NCBI GenBank assembly: GCA_905235515.1
Contig: CAJOLV010000006.1
Span: forward strand, 1-62,474
Origin: an uncultured Bacilli bacterium
Lineage (GTDB): Bacteria; Bacillota_I; Bacilli_A; RFN20; CAG-826
Direction of reading: 5' to 3'
Length of the DNA: 62,474 nt
The position numbers and the translations under genes are program-made. Under the pieces are notes generated by a model. The model did not search any database. It saw only the letters and a program-made list of their open reading frames with translations, and was not told the DNA's origin. Below, one piece after another: positions 1 to 10,559 of the stretch; position 1 is the stretch's first letter; each line of letters opens with the position of its first letter.

Positions 1-108
1 AATTTGTTGCTTAAACTACTATTTTTAGCAGATAAAAAGATAAAATTCCGTGATGTTATCAAGTAAAAATATCAACACTTTGCTTTATTCGCCTGTTTTT
101 TTATATTT

Positions 109-546
109 TTACTTTTCTTCGTCGATTATCATCTGCACTCTAGTGGCGTGTCTGCCACCTTCAAAATCAGTCGATAAGAAGATATTTATTCTTCTTAACA
201 CATCATCTAATGACATGAATTTTTGGCCAAAAGCAATCATGTTTGCGTTGTTATGTTGTCTAGAAAGTGCCGAAACTTCATCATTATATCCAATTGCACA
301 CCTAACGCCTTTAACTTTATTAGCGGAAATCATGATTCCTTCTCCGCTAGTGCAGACAAGAATGCCAAAATCACATTGGCCACTTCCCACTAATTTTGCA
401 GCAGCAATTCCAAATTGAGGATAATGACAAGAATTCTCATCATTGGTGCCTACATCAATCACTTCATATTTATCTTTTAAATATTTTTTAATAGCTTCTT
501 TATAAGCAAAGCCACCATGATCACTACCAATTGCAATTTTAAGCAT
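109..546 (-). CDS. rpiB: Ribose-5-phosphate isomerase B
   Basis: ORF 109..555; MLKIAIGSDHGGFAYKEAIKKYL and CTSGEGIMISANK are RpiB hallmarks; start at 546 preferred over 555. Confidence 0.95.
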   Translation of the reverse strand: MLKIAIGSDHGGFAYKEAIKKYLKDKYEVIDVGTNDENSCHYPQFGIAAAKLVGSGQCDFGILVCTSGEGIMISANKVKGVRCAIGYNDEVSALSRQHNNANMIAFGQKFMSLDDVLRRINIFLSTDFEGGRHATRVQMIIDEEK

Positions 547-1399
547 AGTTACCATCCTCCTTAATCATTATATATAAGAAACGCATTTTCCCATACATAT
601 CTTTAGATAATTTATAAGCACTGTTAGGAAAATATTGTTCGACTAAAGCGCATAATTCGTCTTCCATATCTTCGCCTATTTCAAAGGCCAATATAGCGTT
701 CTTATTTAAGATTTTATCAACATCTTTAAAAATTCTTTCATAGAACAATGTTTTTGGTTCAGCAAGCAAAGCTTGGTGAGGTTCATATTTCCATACTTGT
801 TCATCAATTGTAGAAGGGTCTCCAATATATGGGGGGTTACAAACTAAGACATCTAATTTAATTCCCTTTTCTATTAATGGTTCTAATAAATCACCTTGTA
901 ATGTTTCTATCGAAAGATTATGCATTTTAGAATTTGATTGAGCGACCTTTAAGCATTGCTCACTGATGTCTGTCGCGTACACTGTTGCTGATCTAAATAA
1001 CTTCTTAAGATAGATTCCAATCACACCAGAACCAGTACATACATCTGCAATAGTTAATTTTGAAAAAGGTGGAAAAATTTTATCAATCATCACTTTAGTG
1101 CCAATTACTAATTCTTCAGTTTCTTGTCTTGGGATTAAAACACCTGGCTCAACATTAAAAGTTAAATCAATGAAATTTGCTTTTCTAATAACATATTGAT
1201 ATGGCTCGCCATTTCTTACTCTATCAATCAAACTTAAAAAGTTTTCATAATTATCTACTTCTCTATCAAAGTTTTTATAGAGTGTGAGGTTGCAATCAAA
1301 ACCATTTATAAAACAAAGCATTGTATTTACAATGTTTCTATTTAAATATTTATTATTTTCTTTTAATAAAGAAAAGTATGTTTCTCTATTTGTTGGCAT
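539..1399 (-). CDS. prmC: Release factor glutamine methyltransferase PrmC (HemK)
   Basis: NPPYI motif and SAM-binding ADVCTGSGVIGIYL; adjacent to prfA; start MPTNRE at 1399 fits the prfA end better than 1429. Confidence 0.93.
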   Translation of the reverse strand: MPTNRETYFSLLKENNKYLNRNIVNTMLCFINGFDCNLTLYKNFDREVDNYENFLSLIDRVRNGEPYQYVIRKANFIDLTFNVEPGVLIPRQETEELVIGTKVMIDKIFPPFSKLTIADVCTGSGVIGIYLKKLFRSATVYATDISEQCLKVAQSNSKMHNLSIETLQGDLLEPLIEKGIKLDVLVCNPPYIGDPSTIDEQVWKYEPHQALLAEPKTLFYERIFKDVDKILNKNAILAFEIGEDMEDELCALVEQYFPNSAYKLSKDMYGKMRFLYIMIKEDGNYA

Positions 1400-1400
1400 A

Positions 1401-2471
1401 TTATCCCGCCATTTTGGTGGATTGATCATAGTGGATTAAAGCATCGATAACTTCATCTAAATCACCTTCGATAATGCGATCGAGCTTTTGAACAGTGAAA
1501 CCAATGCGATGATCAGTGACACGATTTTGTGGATAGTTATATGTTCTAATCTTTTCAGATCTTTCACCTGTACCGACTTTAAGTTGTCTTTCCTTACCAA
1601 TTTCTTCTTGTTGCTTTGCAAGTTTATCAGCGTACATCTTTGCTCTTAACATTTGCATAGCAATTTCTCTGTTTTGAATTTGTGATTTTTCAGTTTGGCA
1701 AGCAACCACTGTTCCTGTAGGAATGTGAGTAATTCTCACTGCGGATTCTGTCTTATTAACGTTTTGTCCACCTGCTCCTTGTGAATGATATGTGTCAACT
1801 TGCAAATCATTAGGATTAATTTCAATATCAATTTCTTCGGCTTCTGGCATCACTAACACTGTTGCGGTAGATGTATGAATACGTCCACTGGCTTCAGTCT
1901 TAGGAACGCGTTGGACACGATGTGCACCACTTTCAAACTTCAATTTTGAATAGACGTTTTTTCCTGTAATTTTGAAAGAAACCATAGCAAAACCCCCGGC
2001 TTCTGATGGGTTTTCGTCTAACATTTTAATTTTCCAGCCTTGGGTTTCTGCATATCTGGTATACATGCGAAAGAGGTCTCCAGCAAAAATATTTGCTTCA
2101 TCACCACCAACCGCTCCACGGATTTCAACAATGATGTTTTTATCATCAAGAGGGTCTTTTGGTAGAAGCATTTCTCTTAAATCTGCTTCTAATTTTTCTT
2201 GTTCGGCTTCAATTCGTTTGATTTCTTCTTTACCCATTTCAGATAATTCTGAATCAGAGTCTCTCGCCATTTCTTGCGCGCCAAGAATGTCTTCTTCGTT
2301 TTTTAAAAATTGTTTGAAAGTTTCAACTTGAGGTTCTAAATTGGATCTCTCTTTAGAGATTTCACGAAAATGCACCAAGTCTTTCATTAGATCAGGGCTT
2401 AATAATTCTTCATCAATTTCCGCTAAACGTTTTTGTGCAACAATTAAACGTTGTCTCATACTTTCTTCCAT
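1401..2471 (-). CDS. prfA: Peptide chain release factor 1
   Basis: GGQ motif (SQGAGGQNVNKTESAVRITHIPTG), full-length RF1 pattern. Confidence 0.96.
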   Translation of the reverse strand: MEESMRQRLIVAQKRLAEIDEELLSPDLMKDLVHFREISKERSNLEPQVETFKQFLKNEEDILGAQEMARDSDSELSEMGKEEIKRIEAEQEKLEADLREMLLPKDPLDDKNIIVEIRGAVGGDEANIFAGDLFRMYTRYAETQGWKIKMLDENPSEAGGFAMVSFKITGKNVYSKLKFESGAHRVQRVPKTEASGRIHTSTATVLVMPEAEEIDIEINPNDLQVDTYHSQGAGGQNVNKTESAVRITHIPTGTVVACQTEKSQIQNREIAMQMLRAKMYADKLAKQQEEIGKERQLKVGTGERSEKIRTYNYPQNRVTDHRIGFTVQKLDRIIEGDLDEVIDALIHYDQSTKMAG

Positions 2472-2586
2472 AAATAGAGCCTCACTTTCGCGTTTGATAT
2501 TCTAACATATAAGTTCTAGAAGAAAAAGAAACAAAAGATTTTGCTTAATATTAATATTAATTCTTCATAGAAACTTGCACTTTGTG

Positions 2587-2592
2587 TATAAT
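2587..2592 (+). promoter_or_regulatory. Putative -10 box (TGTGTATAAT) for the dnaX operon
   Basis: TATAAT with extended TG, 20 nt upstream of the dnaX start and its GGTGGTGAG SD. Confidence 0.5.
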
Positions 2593-2611
2593 CTTGTTAG
2601 GTGGTGAGAAA

Positions 2612-4276
2612 ATGGCTTACAAAGCATTGTATAGAACGTATCGTCCAAGTACATTTGATGAAGTTGCTGGCCAACAGCACATCGTCAGAACTATTAAAAA
2701 CGCATTAACGACTAGAAAAATCGCTCATGCATATCTTTTTGCAGGTCCTAGAGGAACTGGTAAAACAACAATGGCTAAATTATTAGCCAAGGCTTTAAAC
2801 TGTGAACAAGGAATTGGTTGCCAATGTAATCAATGTAAAAATTGTTTGGCAATTAATGAAGGAACACATCCTGATGTATTAGAAATTGACGCTGCTAGCA
2901 ATAATGGTGTTGATGAAATCAGAGACCTTATTGATAGAGTCAAATATGGCACTATTTTAGGTAGATATAAAGTTTACATTATCGATGAAGTCCATATGAT
3001 GACTGCTGGTGCTTTTAATGCTCTATTAAAAACACTAGAAGAGCCACCAGAACACATAGTGTTTGTTTTAGCAACAACCGAACCACATAAGATTCTTCCA
3101 ACCATCTTGTCAAGATGCCAAAGATATGATTTCAGCAAAGTCTCAGACCACGATATTAAAGATAGAATTAGAACTGTTTTAAAATCTGAAAGTATTCAAT
3201 TTAATGAAGAGGCTATTGATTTAATTGTCTCTTTAGCTGATGGCGGAATGCGTGATGCCTTAAGTATCTTAGACCAAGTTCTTGCATATTCCGGAGACCA
3301 TCTCAATGTGGACGATATCTTAGATATGTTCGCTTTAGAATCCACAGAAGAAAAGATTGAACTCATCACTTCTATAACTCACGGTAATGTAGTCGATGTT
3401 TTAAATAGACTTAATGACTATGTTGCTAGAGGAACAGACATCAAAAGATTAACTAATGATTTATTAATGATTCTTAAAGATGTTCTTATCTTCCAAACAT
3501 CCCTCAAGACAGATTTCTTTGAAGTGTTAAAAGATAGTGAAGCAAGAGAACTCGCTAAGATTATTGATGAGAAAAACACATTGTCGATGATTAACATTTT
3601 AATGGATACTTTGAAGGACTATAAGAACGTCACATCCATCGTACCTTTGTTTGAAGTGACATTATTAAAAATGACAACCTTGAATGCTCCTTCAAAACCT
3701 ATTGAAAAACCAATAGAAAAGGTTGAAATCGCTGCAAAACCTCAACAAAAAGAAGAAAAGCCAGTGATTTCGCAGCCAAGTACAGTTTCCTTATTTGATA
3801 CATTTGAAGAACCTAAAAAAGAAGTTGTTATTAGCAAAGATACACTTGTTTTAAAAGACACAAAAGGTGAAGAAGGATTCTTTGTTTCAGATGAACTAAT
3901 GATTAATATCATGGTCACTAGTAAAAAAGATTTTAAAAACAAATACTTAGAAGACTGGAAAAAGATTAAGATGTACACCACTCATCCACAAATTGGTAAT
4001 GCCGCGATGATGTTATTAGATAGTCATACATTAGTGGCCTCTAACAAAGTGCTTATTGTTGAATCACAATTACAAACATTAGCCGATAAAATTAATCGTT
4101 TTGAAAATCAAAAAGCATTACAAGATGTCATTTCCACTGTCTTTGGTATCAAACCATTTATCTATGCAGTTAGCAGAAACGAATCAGTGAGACTTCAAAA
4201 AGTCTATACCGATAAATTACAATTAGGAACCTTGCCAAAGAAAGATTCCATCACATTAGAATTTGAAGGAGAATAA
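2612..4276 (+). CDS. dnaX: DNA polymerase III subunit gamma/tau
   Basis: MAYKALYRTYRPSTFDEVAGQQH, Walker A GPRGTGKTT, zinc-binding Cys cluster; SD before ATG 2612. Confidence 0.96.
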   Translation: MAYKALYRTYRPSTFDEVAGQQHIVRTIKNALTTRKIAHAYLFAGPRGTGKTTMAKLLAKALNCEQGIGCQCNQCKNCLAINEGTHPDVLEIDAASNNGVDEIRDLIDRVKYGTILGRYKVYIIDEVHMMTAGAFNALLKTLEEPPEHIVFVLATTEPHKILPTILSRCQRYDFSKVSDHDIKDRIRTVLKSESIQFNEEAIDLIVSLADGGMRDALSILDQVLAYSGDHLNVDDILDMFALESTEEKIELITSITHGNVVDVLNRLNDYVARGTDIKRLTNDLLMILKDVLIFQTSLKTDFFEVLKDSEARELAKIIDEKNTLSMINILMDTLKDYKNVTSIVPLFEVTLLKMTTLNAPSKPIEKPIEKVEIAAKPQQKEEKPVISQPSTVSLFDTFEEPKKEVVISKDTLVLKDTKGEEGFFVSDELMINIMVTSKKDFKNKYLEDWKKIKMYTTHPQIGNAAMMLLDSHTLVASNKVLIVESQLQTLADKINRFENQKALQDVISTVFGIKPFIYAVSRNESVRLQKVYTDKLQLGTLPKKDSITLEFEGE

Positions 4277-4281
4277 AAGTT

Positions 4282-4581
4282 ATGAATATGCAACAAATGA
4301 TGGCGCAAGCACAAAGAATGCAACGCGAACTTCAAAAAGCTATGAAAGAACTCGAGGAAAAAGAGTTTACTTTTAGTAAAGGCGGAGCAGTTACAGTTAA
4401 AATGTATGGCTCAGGCCAAATCATTTCTGTCAACATTGATGAAGACGCCTTTGAAAAAGATAACAAAGAAATGATTGAAGATATGATTGCTATGGCGGTC
4501 AATGAAGGCTTAGAAACCATTGCCGATGAAAAAGAAGCAATCAACGAAAGAATCACAGGACAAAAAGGGTTTGGTTTTTAA
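4282..4581 (+). CDS. YbaB/EbfC family nucleoid-associated protein
   Basis: MNMQQMMAQAQRMQRELQKAMKELEEKEF; between dnaX and recR. Confidence 0.93.
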   Translation: MNMQQMMAQAQRMQRELQKAMKELEEKEFTFSKGGAVTVKMYGSGQIISVNIDEDAFEKDNKEMIEDMIAMAVNEGLETIADEKEAINERITGQKGFGF

Positions 4582-5177
4582 TGGAAAAACTCAAAGCTTT
4601 AGAAAGACTTGAAGAATCATTAAACAAACTCCCAAGCGTTGGCAAAAAAAGCGCTGAGAGATTGGCTTTTGCTATGCTTGATATGGACGATGATGATTTA
4701 CAAGAATTTGCTGGAGCGGTTGCTGATTTAAAAGCATCAATCCACACTTGTCCAATATGTGGTAACCTTACCGAAGATGAGATTTGTTCTATTTGTTCTG
4801 ATGATAGCAAAGACAAATCAACCATAATGGTTGTTTCTACACCTAAAGATGTTTTAGCGTTAGAAAAAGCAGAAGATTATAATGGCCTATATTATGTCTT
4901 AGGAGGCACAATTTCTCTATCTAAAGGCAAAGGGATTGAATCATTAAATATCGCTGGTTTAATGAAGAGATTAGAAAGTGGCGCTGTTAAAGAAGTAATT
5001 CTTGCTACAAACCCAACAGTGGACGGAGAAACCACTGCTTTATATCTTGCTAAAATCATTGAGCCATTAAATATCACTGTAAGTAGAATTGCCTATGGCC
5101 TTCCAATGGGAGGTAATCTTGATTACACAGACTCATTAACCATCAGCAAAGCCATTCAAGGAAGAAGAAAAATCTAA
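4581..5177 (+). CDS. recR: Recombination protein RecR
   Basis: LPSVGKKSAERLAF HhH, CPICGNLTEDEICSIC zinc finger, Toprim. Confidence 0.96.
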   Translation: MEKLKALERLEESLNKLPSVGKKSAERLAFAMLDMDDDDLQEFAGAVADLKASIHTCPICGNLTEDEICSICSDDSKDKSTIMVVSTPKDVLALEKAEDYNGLYYVLGGTISLSKGKGIESLNIAGLMKRLESGAVKEVILATNPTVDGETTALYLAKIIEPLNITVSRIAYGLPMGGNLDYTDSLTISKAIQGRRKI

Positions 5178-5189
5178 GGAGAAGCGATT

Positions 5190-5810
5190 ATGTTTATTAC
5201 TTTAGAAGGACCAGAAGGATCTGGAAAAACCACTGCTGTTGAAACAGCTGTTAAAAGATTACAAGAGCTTGGTTATGAAATCGTGAGAACTCGTGAACCA
5301 GGCGGAACACCAATCGCTGAACAAATTAGAAATGTTATTTTAGACAAAGCCAACACAGCGATGGATCCAAGAACCGAAGCATTACTTTATGCAGCCAGCA
5401 GAAGACAACATTTAGTGGAAAAAGTCTGGCCAGCAATTAAGGAAGGTAAGATTGTTATTTGCGATCGTTATTTAGATTCTTCTTTAGCCTATCAAGGCGG
5501 TGCAAGAGGTTTAGGCGTCGATAACATTTTAAATATTAACTTATTCGCTACCGAGAATACTTGGCCTGATTTAACATTATTGTTCGATTTAGATCCCAAA
5601 ATCGGTTTAGAAAGAATCAACAAAAACGCTAATCGTGAAGTAAATAGATTAGACTTAGAAAAATTAGAATTCCACAATGCAGTAAGAAACACATTCTTAC
5701 AATTAGCAAAGCGCTATCCGGAGAGATTTGTCATTATTGATGCAAGCAAATCACAAGAAGAAGTTGCTAAAGCAACTTTAGATGCCATTTTAAATAGACT
5801 ATGCAAGTAG
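5190..5810 (+). CDS. tmk: Thymidylate kinase
   Basis: MFITLEGPEGSGKTT, TREPGGTPIAEQIR, DRYLDSSLAYQG. Confidence 0.96.
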   Translation: MFITLEGPEGSGKTTAVETAVKRLQELGYEIVRTREPGGTPIAEQIRNVILDKANTAMDPRTEALLYAASRRQHLVEKVWPAIKEGKIVICDRYLDSSLAYQGGARGLGVDNILNINLFATENTWPDLTLLFDLDPKIGLERINKNANREVNRLDLEKLEFHNAVRNTFLQLAKRYPERFVIIDASKSQEEVAKATLDAILNRLCK

Positions 5811-6796
5811 GTACTTACTTAAAAAAATATCAACCAATCATATATCAAACATTTGTAAATTCGTTTCAAGCAAAGCGCCTTTCTCATGCTTATTTAATAT
5901 CAGGCAATCCTGGAACACCACTTTTAGAAGTTGCGAAATATTTTGCAAAAAGCATCCTTTGCGATGATCCAGATCCTTTAGCGTGTAATTCTTGCATTAC
6001 TTGCCTACGTATAGATGATAATAACTACCCAGACTTCATTGTTATTGACGGCAGTAAAGGCACGATTAAAAAAGATGAGGTTAGTAATATCGAAACACAG
6101 TTTGAAAAAACCGCTTTTGAATCAAAAGGTATCATGATTTATATTCTCCACTTAGTGGAAAACATGACAGTTCAAGCAATTAATAGCATTTTGAAGTTTT
6201 TAGAAGAACCAGGCAATGAGATATATGCCTTTTTAACCACTAATAATGAAAACAGCATTCTTCCAACAATTATTTCTCGTTGCCAAGTATTAAGACTTAA
6301 GCAAATAGAAAGACAAGAAGTGATTGATAATGCGATTGAATTAGGCGTTGATCAAAAAGATGCTGAATTATTATCTTATTTTTATAATGATCCTGAACTA
6401 ATTCAGGAATCTCTAGAAGATAACGATGACAAAGATACATATCTAGACGCTAAAAAAGCATTAGAGGAATTATTAGAACATTTAATTGAGGAAGATTATA
6501 GAGCGAGCATTTATTATGCTCAAACATATATAATTCCACAAATAAGAACACTTCCTGAGGCTAGATTCTTCTTTGACATGTTAGGGCAAGCATTCGAAGA
6601 TATTTTGAATATTAAACATAACAAAGAGCCAATTCTAAAAAGTTATGATACAATACTACGCGAGTTATCACTTAAGCTTCCTCATATAGAAGAAAGCTTA
6701 TTAGAAATATTAAAAGATAGAAACTTATTAAATCTTAACGTAAATATATCGTTATTACTTGATAACTTAATTCTTAAAATAATTAAGGAGGGATAA
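5801..6796 (+). CDS. holB: DNA polymerase III subunit delta'
   Basis: LSHAYLISGNPGTP, zinc Cys motif, NSILKFLEEPG, follows tmk. Confidence 0.9.
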   Translation: MQVGTYLKKYQPIIYQTFVNSFQAKRLSHAYLISGNPGTPLLEVAKYFAKSILCDDPDPLACNSCITCLRIDDNNYPDFIVIDGSKGTIKKDEVSNIETQFEKTAFESKGIMIYILHLVENMTVQAINSILKFLEEPGNEIYAFLTTNNENSILPTIISRCQVLRLKQIERQEVIDNAIELGVDQKDAELLSYFYNDPELIQESLEDNDDKDTYLDAKKALEELLEHLIEEDYRASIYYAQTYIIPQIRTLPEARFFFDMLGQAFEDILNIKHNKEPILKSYDTILRELSLKLPHIEESLLEILKDRNLLNLNVNISLLLDNLILKIIKEG

Positions 6797-6797
6797 C

Positions 6798-7682
6798 ATG
6801 GTCGATTTAGACAGACAAACAAATTCAGAAACAATAGATAACACAATATATGAAGGCTTTGTGGGAGTAAAGTTTTACTCTGCCCCAAGAGCGTACTTTT
6901 TTGGTTATAAAGACATTAAATTAGAAATGGGCGATAGAGTTGTTGTTGAAACTAGCAAGGGGATAGAATTAGGTGAAATTGTAATCGCTCCAATTTCTAT
7001 TGAAAAATATAAGAGTTCTATGGGGCTCAAGCCAATCATTAGAAAAGCCACTGATGTGGATAATAGAATGTATGAAATTAATGAAAAAGATGCCGGTTTT
7101 GCTCTAGATATTTGTAAAGTTGAAGCACAAAGGCTTAATTTAAACATGAATTTAATTTCATGCGAATACACATTAGATAAGAGCAAAGTTCTCTTCTCCT
7201 ATGTCGCTGATGACAGGGTCGATTTTAGAGAATTATTAAAAGTTTTAGCGTCCAAACTTCACACTCGTATTGAGCTAAGACAAATTGGTCCAAGAGACAA
7301 AGCCAAAATGATTGGTGGTTTAGGTATCTGCGGTTTACCACTTTGTTGTTCAACATTCTTAAATGAATTCGATGGTATTTCTATCAACAGAGCCAAAAAC
7401 CAAATGTTAGCCATTAATATCCCGAAGTTAAGCGGCCAATGTGGTAAACTTATCTGCTGTTTAAAATATGAAGATGACACATATACAGTTGAAAGATCTA
7501 AATATCCTGAATTAGGAAGTAAGGTTTTCTTGGATAATAACGAATATACAATCACATCAGTGAACATCATTTCTGGTGTCATCAAAATTGAAAACGCCGA
7601 AGATGTTAAATTCATGCCTTATGACGATTTAAAAAAGCAAGGCAAAGTAAGAAAAAACAAACCAAACGATGACAAAAGATAA
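6798..7682 (+). CDS. ricT: PSP1-domain protein RicT (YaaT)
   Basis: IGPRDKAKMIGGLGICGLPLCCSTFL...LSGQCGKLICCLKYE, cysteine-rich RicT signature. Confidence 0.92.
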   Translation: MVDLDRQTNSETIDNTIYEGFVGVKFYSAPRAYFFGYKDIKLEMGDRVVVETSKGIELGEIVIAPISIEKYKSSMGLKPIIRKATDVDNRMYEINEKDAGFALDICKVEAQRLNLNMNLISCEYTLDKSKVLFSYVADDRVDFRELLKVLASKLHTRIELRQIGPRDKAKMIGGLGICGLPLCCSTFLNEFDGISINRAKNQMLAINIPKLSGQCGKLICCLKYEDDTYTVERSKYPELGSKVFLDNNEYTITSVNIISGVIKIENAEDVKFMPYDDLKKQGKVRKNKPNDDKR

Positions 7683-8508
7683 AAGCTTCTCAAGCAAAAA
7701 CAATCTTTTATATCTAGTAGCTACTCCCATTGGTAACTTAAATGAAGTTAGTGAGAGGTTTATTTCAGTCATTAAAGAAATGGACATTATTGCCGCAGAA
7801 GACACTAGAAATACTGGTTCTTTATTATCAAAACTAGGTATATCAAAAGACTTTTTCTCTTTAAGAGAACATAACGAGAATCAAGCATCAGAACACCTCA
7901 TTAATTTAATTAAAGAAGGAAAGAAAGTTGCTTATATGTCTGATGCTGGATATCCAGGTATCAGTGATCCTGGTTATTTATTAGTGCAAAATGCATTAAA
8001 AGCCGGAATCAGAGTGTCAACAATCAGTGGTCCTTCTGCTTTTATCAACGCCTTAGTGGCGTCAGGTCTACCAACTAATCATTTTTATTTCCATGGTTTT
8101 TTACCTGCAAAGGAAGGAGAAGCTAAAAAGGAATTAGAAGAGCTAAAAGAAAAGAAAGAAACAATTATATTTTACGAGGCGCCTCATAGAATTATTAAAA
8201 CACTAAACTTACTATTAAATGTCCTTGGTAATAGAAAAGCAGTCATCGCCCGTGAACTAACAAAAATTAATGAAGAATATATTAGAGGCGATTTGTCTGA
8301 ATTAGTTGAACTAGATGAAACAACACTCAAAGGAGAGATGGTTGTTTTAATCGAAGGTAATAAAGAAATCAAAGATATTAGCGACAAAAAAATATTATCA
8401 TTAGTAGGTTATTATAAGAAGCAAGGATTAAGCAACAAGGATTCAATAGAAGTAGTGGCAAAAGAGTTGCAAATTCCCAAAAATCGTATTAAAAAATTAG
8501 TATTATAA
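7669..8508 (+). CDS. rsmI: 16S rRNA 2'-O-methyltransferase RsmI
   Basis: YLVATPIGNLNEVSERF, AAEDTRNTGSLLSKLGI, SDAGYPGISDPGYLLV. Confidence 0.95.
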   Translation: MTKDKSFSSKNNLLYLVATPIGNLNEVSERFISVIKEMDIIAAEDTRNTGSLLSKLGISKDFFSLREHNENQASEHLINLIKEGKKVAYMSDAGYPGISDPGYLLVQNALKAGIRVSTISGPSAFINALVASGLPTNHFYFHGFLPAKEGEAKKELEELKEKKETIIFYEAPHRIIKTLNLLLNVLGNRKAVIARELTKINEEYIRGDLSELVELDETTLKGEMVVLIEGNKEIKDISDKKILSLVGYYKKQGLSNKDSIEVVAKELQIPKNRIKKLVL

Positions 8509-8661
8509 TGTTTTAAATTCTACAAATAACAATCCAACTAAGTGGGTTGTTTTCTTTTTGTCTTTTTATAAACTTTTGTTGCTTGAAAAACATTGTTTTT
8601 CTTGCAAAGTGATATTTATATTTTTTAATATATAAAACGTGTTTTTTAAACACGAAGTATT

Positions 8662-10500
8662 ATGAATATTAGAAATATCGCAATTATTGCTCACGTCGAC
8701 CACGGCAAAACCACATTAGTAGATCAGTTGTTAAGAACTTCTGGCGCTTTTCGTGCTAATGAAGAAGTTGCTACTCGTGTTATGGATAGTAACGATATCG
8801 AACGTGAAAGAGGCATTACCATTTTAGCCAAAACAACATCTATCATTTATAAAGATACCAGGATCAACATTCTTGATACTCCTGGACACGCCGACTTTGG
8901 TGGTGAAGTGGAACGTATTATGAACATGGTTGATGGTTGTTTACTTTTAGTAGATGCTTTTGAAGGCACAATGCCACAGACCAGATTCGTTCTTAAAAAA
9001 GCTTTACAAGCTCATATTAAACCAATTGTTGTTATTAATAAAATTGATAGAGCAAATAGTGATATCAACAGAACATTAGACGAGGTTCTAGATTTATTTA
9101 TTGAATTAGGCGCTCCTGATGAATTTTTAGAATTCCCAACAGTGTTTACATCTGCTTTGAAAGGCACCAGTTCATTAGATCCTGATCCAGCCACTCAAAA
9201 ACAAGGTATGGAAGCAGTCTTAGATACAATTATTAAAGAAATTCATGAACCAAACGTTGATAAAAATGCACCACTACAACTTCAAATAGCTTTATTAGAC
9301 TATAACGATTTTGTCGGAAGAATTGGTATTGGCACTATCAAAAATGGCAAAATTAATACTGATGATTTAGTAGCGGTTTCAAGATTAGATGGAACTGTTA
9401 AACAATTCAAAGTTATGAAATTGTTCGGCTATGAAAATGTTAAGCGTTTGGAAATTGACCACGCCGAAGCTGGAGATATTGTTGCAGTAGCAGGTTTAAC
9501 CGATATCAACGTTGGTGAAACTATTAACCTGCCAAATCATATTGATCCACTACCATTAATTAGGTTAGACGAACCAACATTACAAATGACTTTTGGCACA
9601 AATACATCCCCGTTTGCAGGCAATGATGGCAAATTATTAACAGCGAGAAAAATTGAAGAAAGACTCTTTAGAGAAACTCAAAAAGATGTCGCTTTAAAAG
9701 TTGCACGTATTTCTAATAGTGAAACTTGGGTTGTATCTGGTCGTGGTGAACTCCATCTTTCAATATTAATTGAAAACATGAGACGTGAAGGCTTTGAATT
9801 AGAAGTTAGCAAACCACAAGTCATTATCAAAGAAATTGATGGTCAAAAATGTGAACCATATGAAGATTTAACAATTGACGTCCCTAACGAATTTGTTGGT
9901 GATGTAATGACTACTTTAGGTGAAAGAAATGCTGAGCTCATTAATATGGATGTGAAAGAATCAGTTACAATTCTGCAGTATGTCATTCCATCTCGTGGTT
10001 TATTGGGCTATATGACCGCTTTTATGACCTTAACTAAAGGTTATGGAATTATCTCTCATGTGTATAAAGAATATCGCCCAATGACGACAAGTGCGATTGG
10101 TGAAAGAACAATAGGTGTTCTTGTCGCCACAGAAGCTGGTATGGCCACACCTTATGCGATTGAGCATGTAGAGGAAAGAGGCATTATGTTTATTGAACCA
10201 GGGACTCAAATCTATGAAGGTATGATTGTTGGTGAAAATAAATACGCTATGGATTTAGCGGTTAATGTTGTTTTAAAGAAAAATCTCACTAATGTGAGAA
10301 GTTCTACAAAAGACAACACAGTTGTTCTTAAAACCCCAAGAAGAATGTCATTAGAAGCTTGTTTAGACTATATCAATACTGATGAATTAGTTGAAATCAC
10401 TCCTACAACATATCGTATGAGAAAGAAAATTCTTAATACAGTTGATCGTAAAAAATATGACGCTCACGTAAAAGCTGAGCTTAAAGAAAAAGACTTATAG
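8662..10500 (+). CDS. typA: Translational GTPase TypA/BipA
   Basis: [52 protein letters not shown]. Confidence 0.97.
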   Translation: MNIRNIAIIAHVDHGKTTLVDQLLRTSGAFRANEEVATRVMDSNDIERERGITILAKTTSIIYKDTRINILDTPGHADFGGEVERIMNMVDGCLLLVDAFEGTMPQTRFVLKKALQAHIKPIVVINKIDRANSDINRTLDEVLDLFIELGAPDEFLEFPTVFTSALKGTSSLDPDPATQKQGMEAVLDTIIKEIHEPNVDKNAPLQLQIALLDYNDFVGRIGIGTIKNGKINTDDLVAVSRLDGTVKQFKVMKLFGYENVKRLEIDHAEAGDIVAVAGLTDINVGETINLPNHIDPLPLIRLDEPTLQMTFGTNTSPFAGNDGKLLTARKIEERLFRETQKDVALKVARISNSETWVVSGRGELHLSILIENMRREGFELEVSKPQVIIKEIDGQKCEPYEDLTIDVPNEFVGDVMTTLGERNAELINMDVKESVTILQYVIPSRGLLGYMTAFMTLTKGYGIISHVYKEYRPMTTSAIGERTIGVLVATEAGMATPYAIEHVEERGIMFIEPGTQIYEGMIVGENKYAMDLAVNVVLKKNLTNVRSSTKDNTVVLKTPRRMSLEACLDYINTDELVEITPTTYRMRKKILNTVDRKKYDAHVKAELKEKDL

Positions 10501-10559
10501 AGTCTTTTTTTCTTGTTTAAAATAATATAATGATTGTATCTTTATCTACTGTTAGATAA

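Noticed and set aside
50-418. 122-aa plus-strand ORF
   Set aside because: Antisense to rpiB, which is a clear conserved gene on the minus strand.
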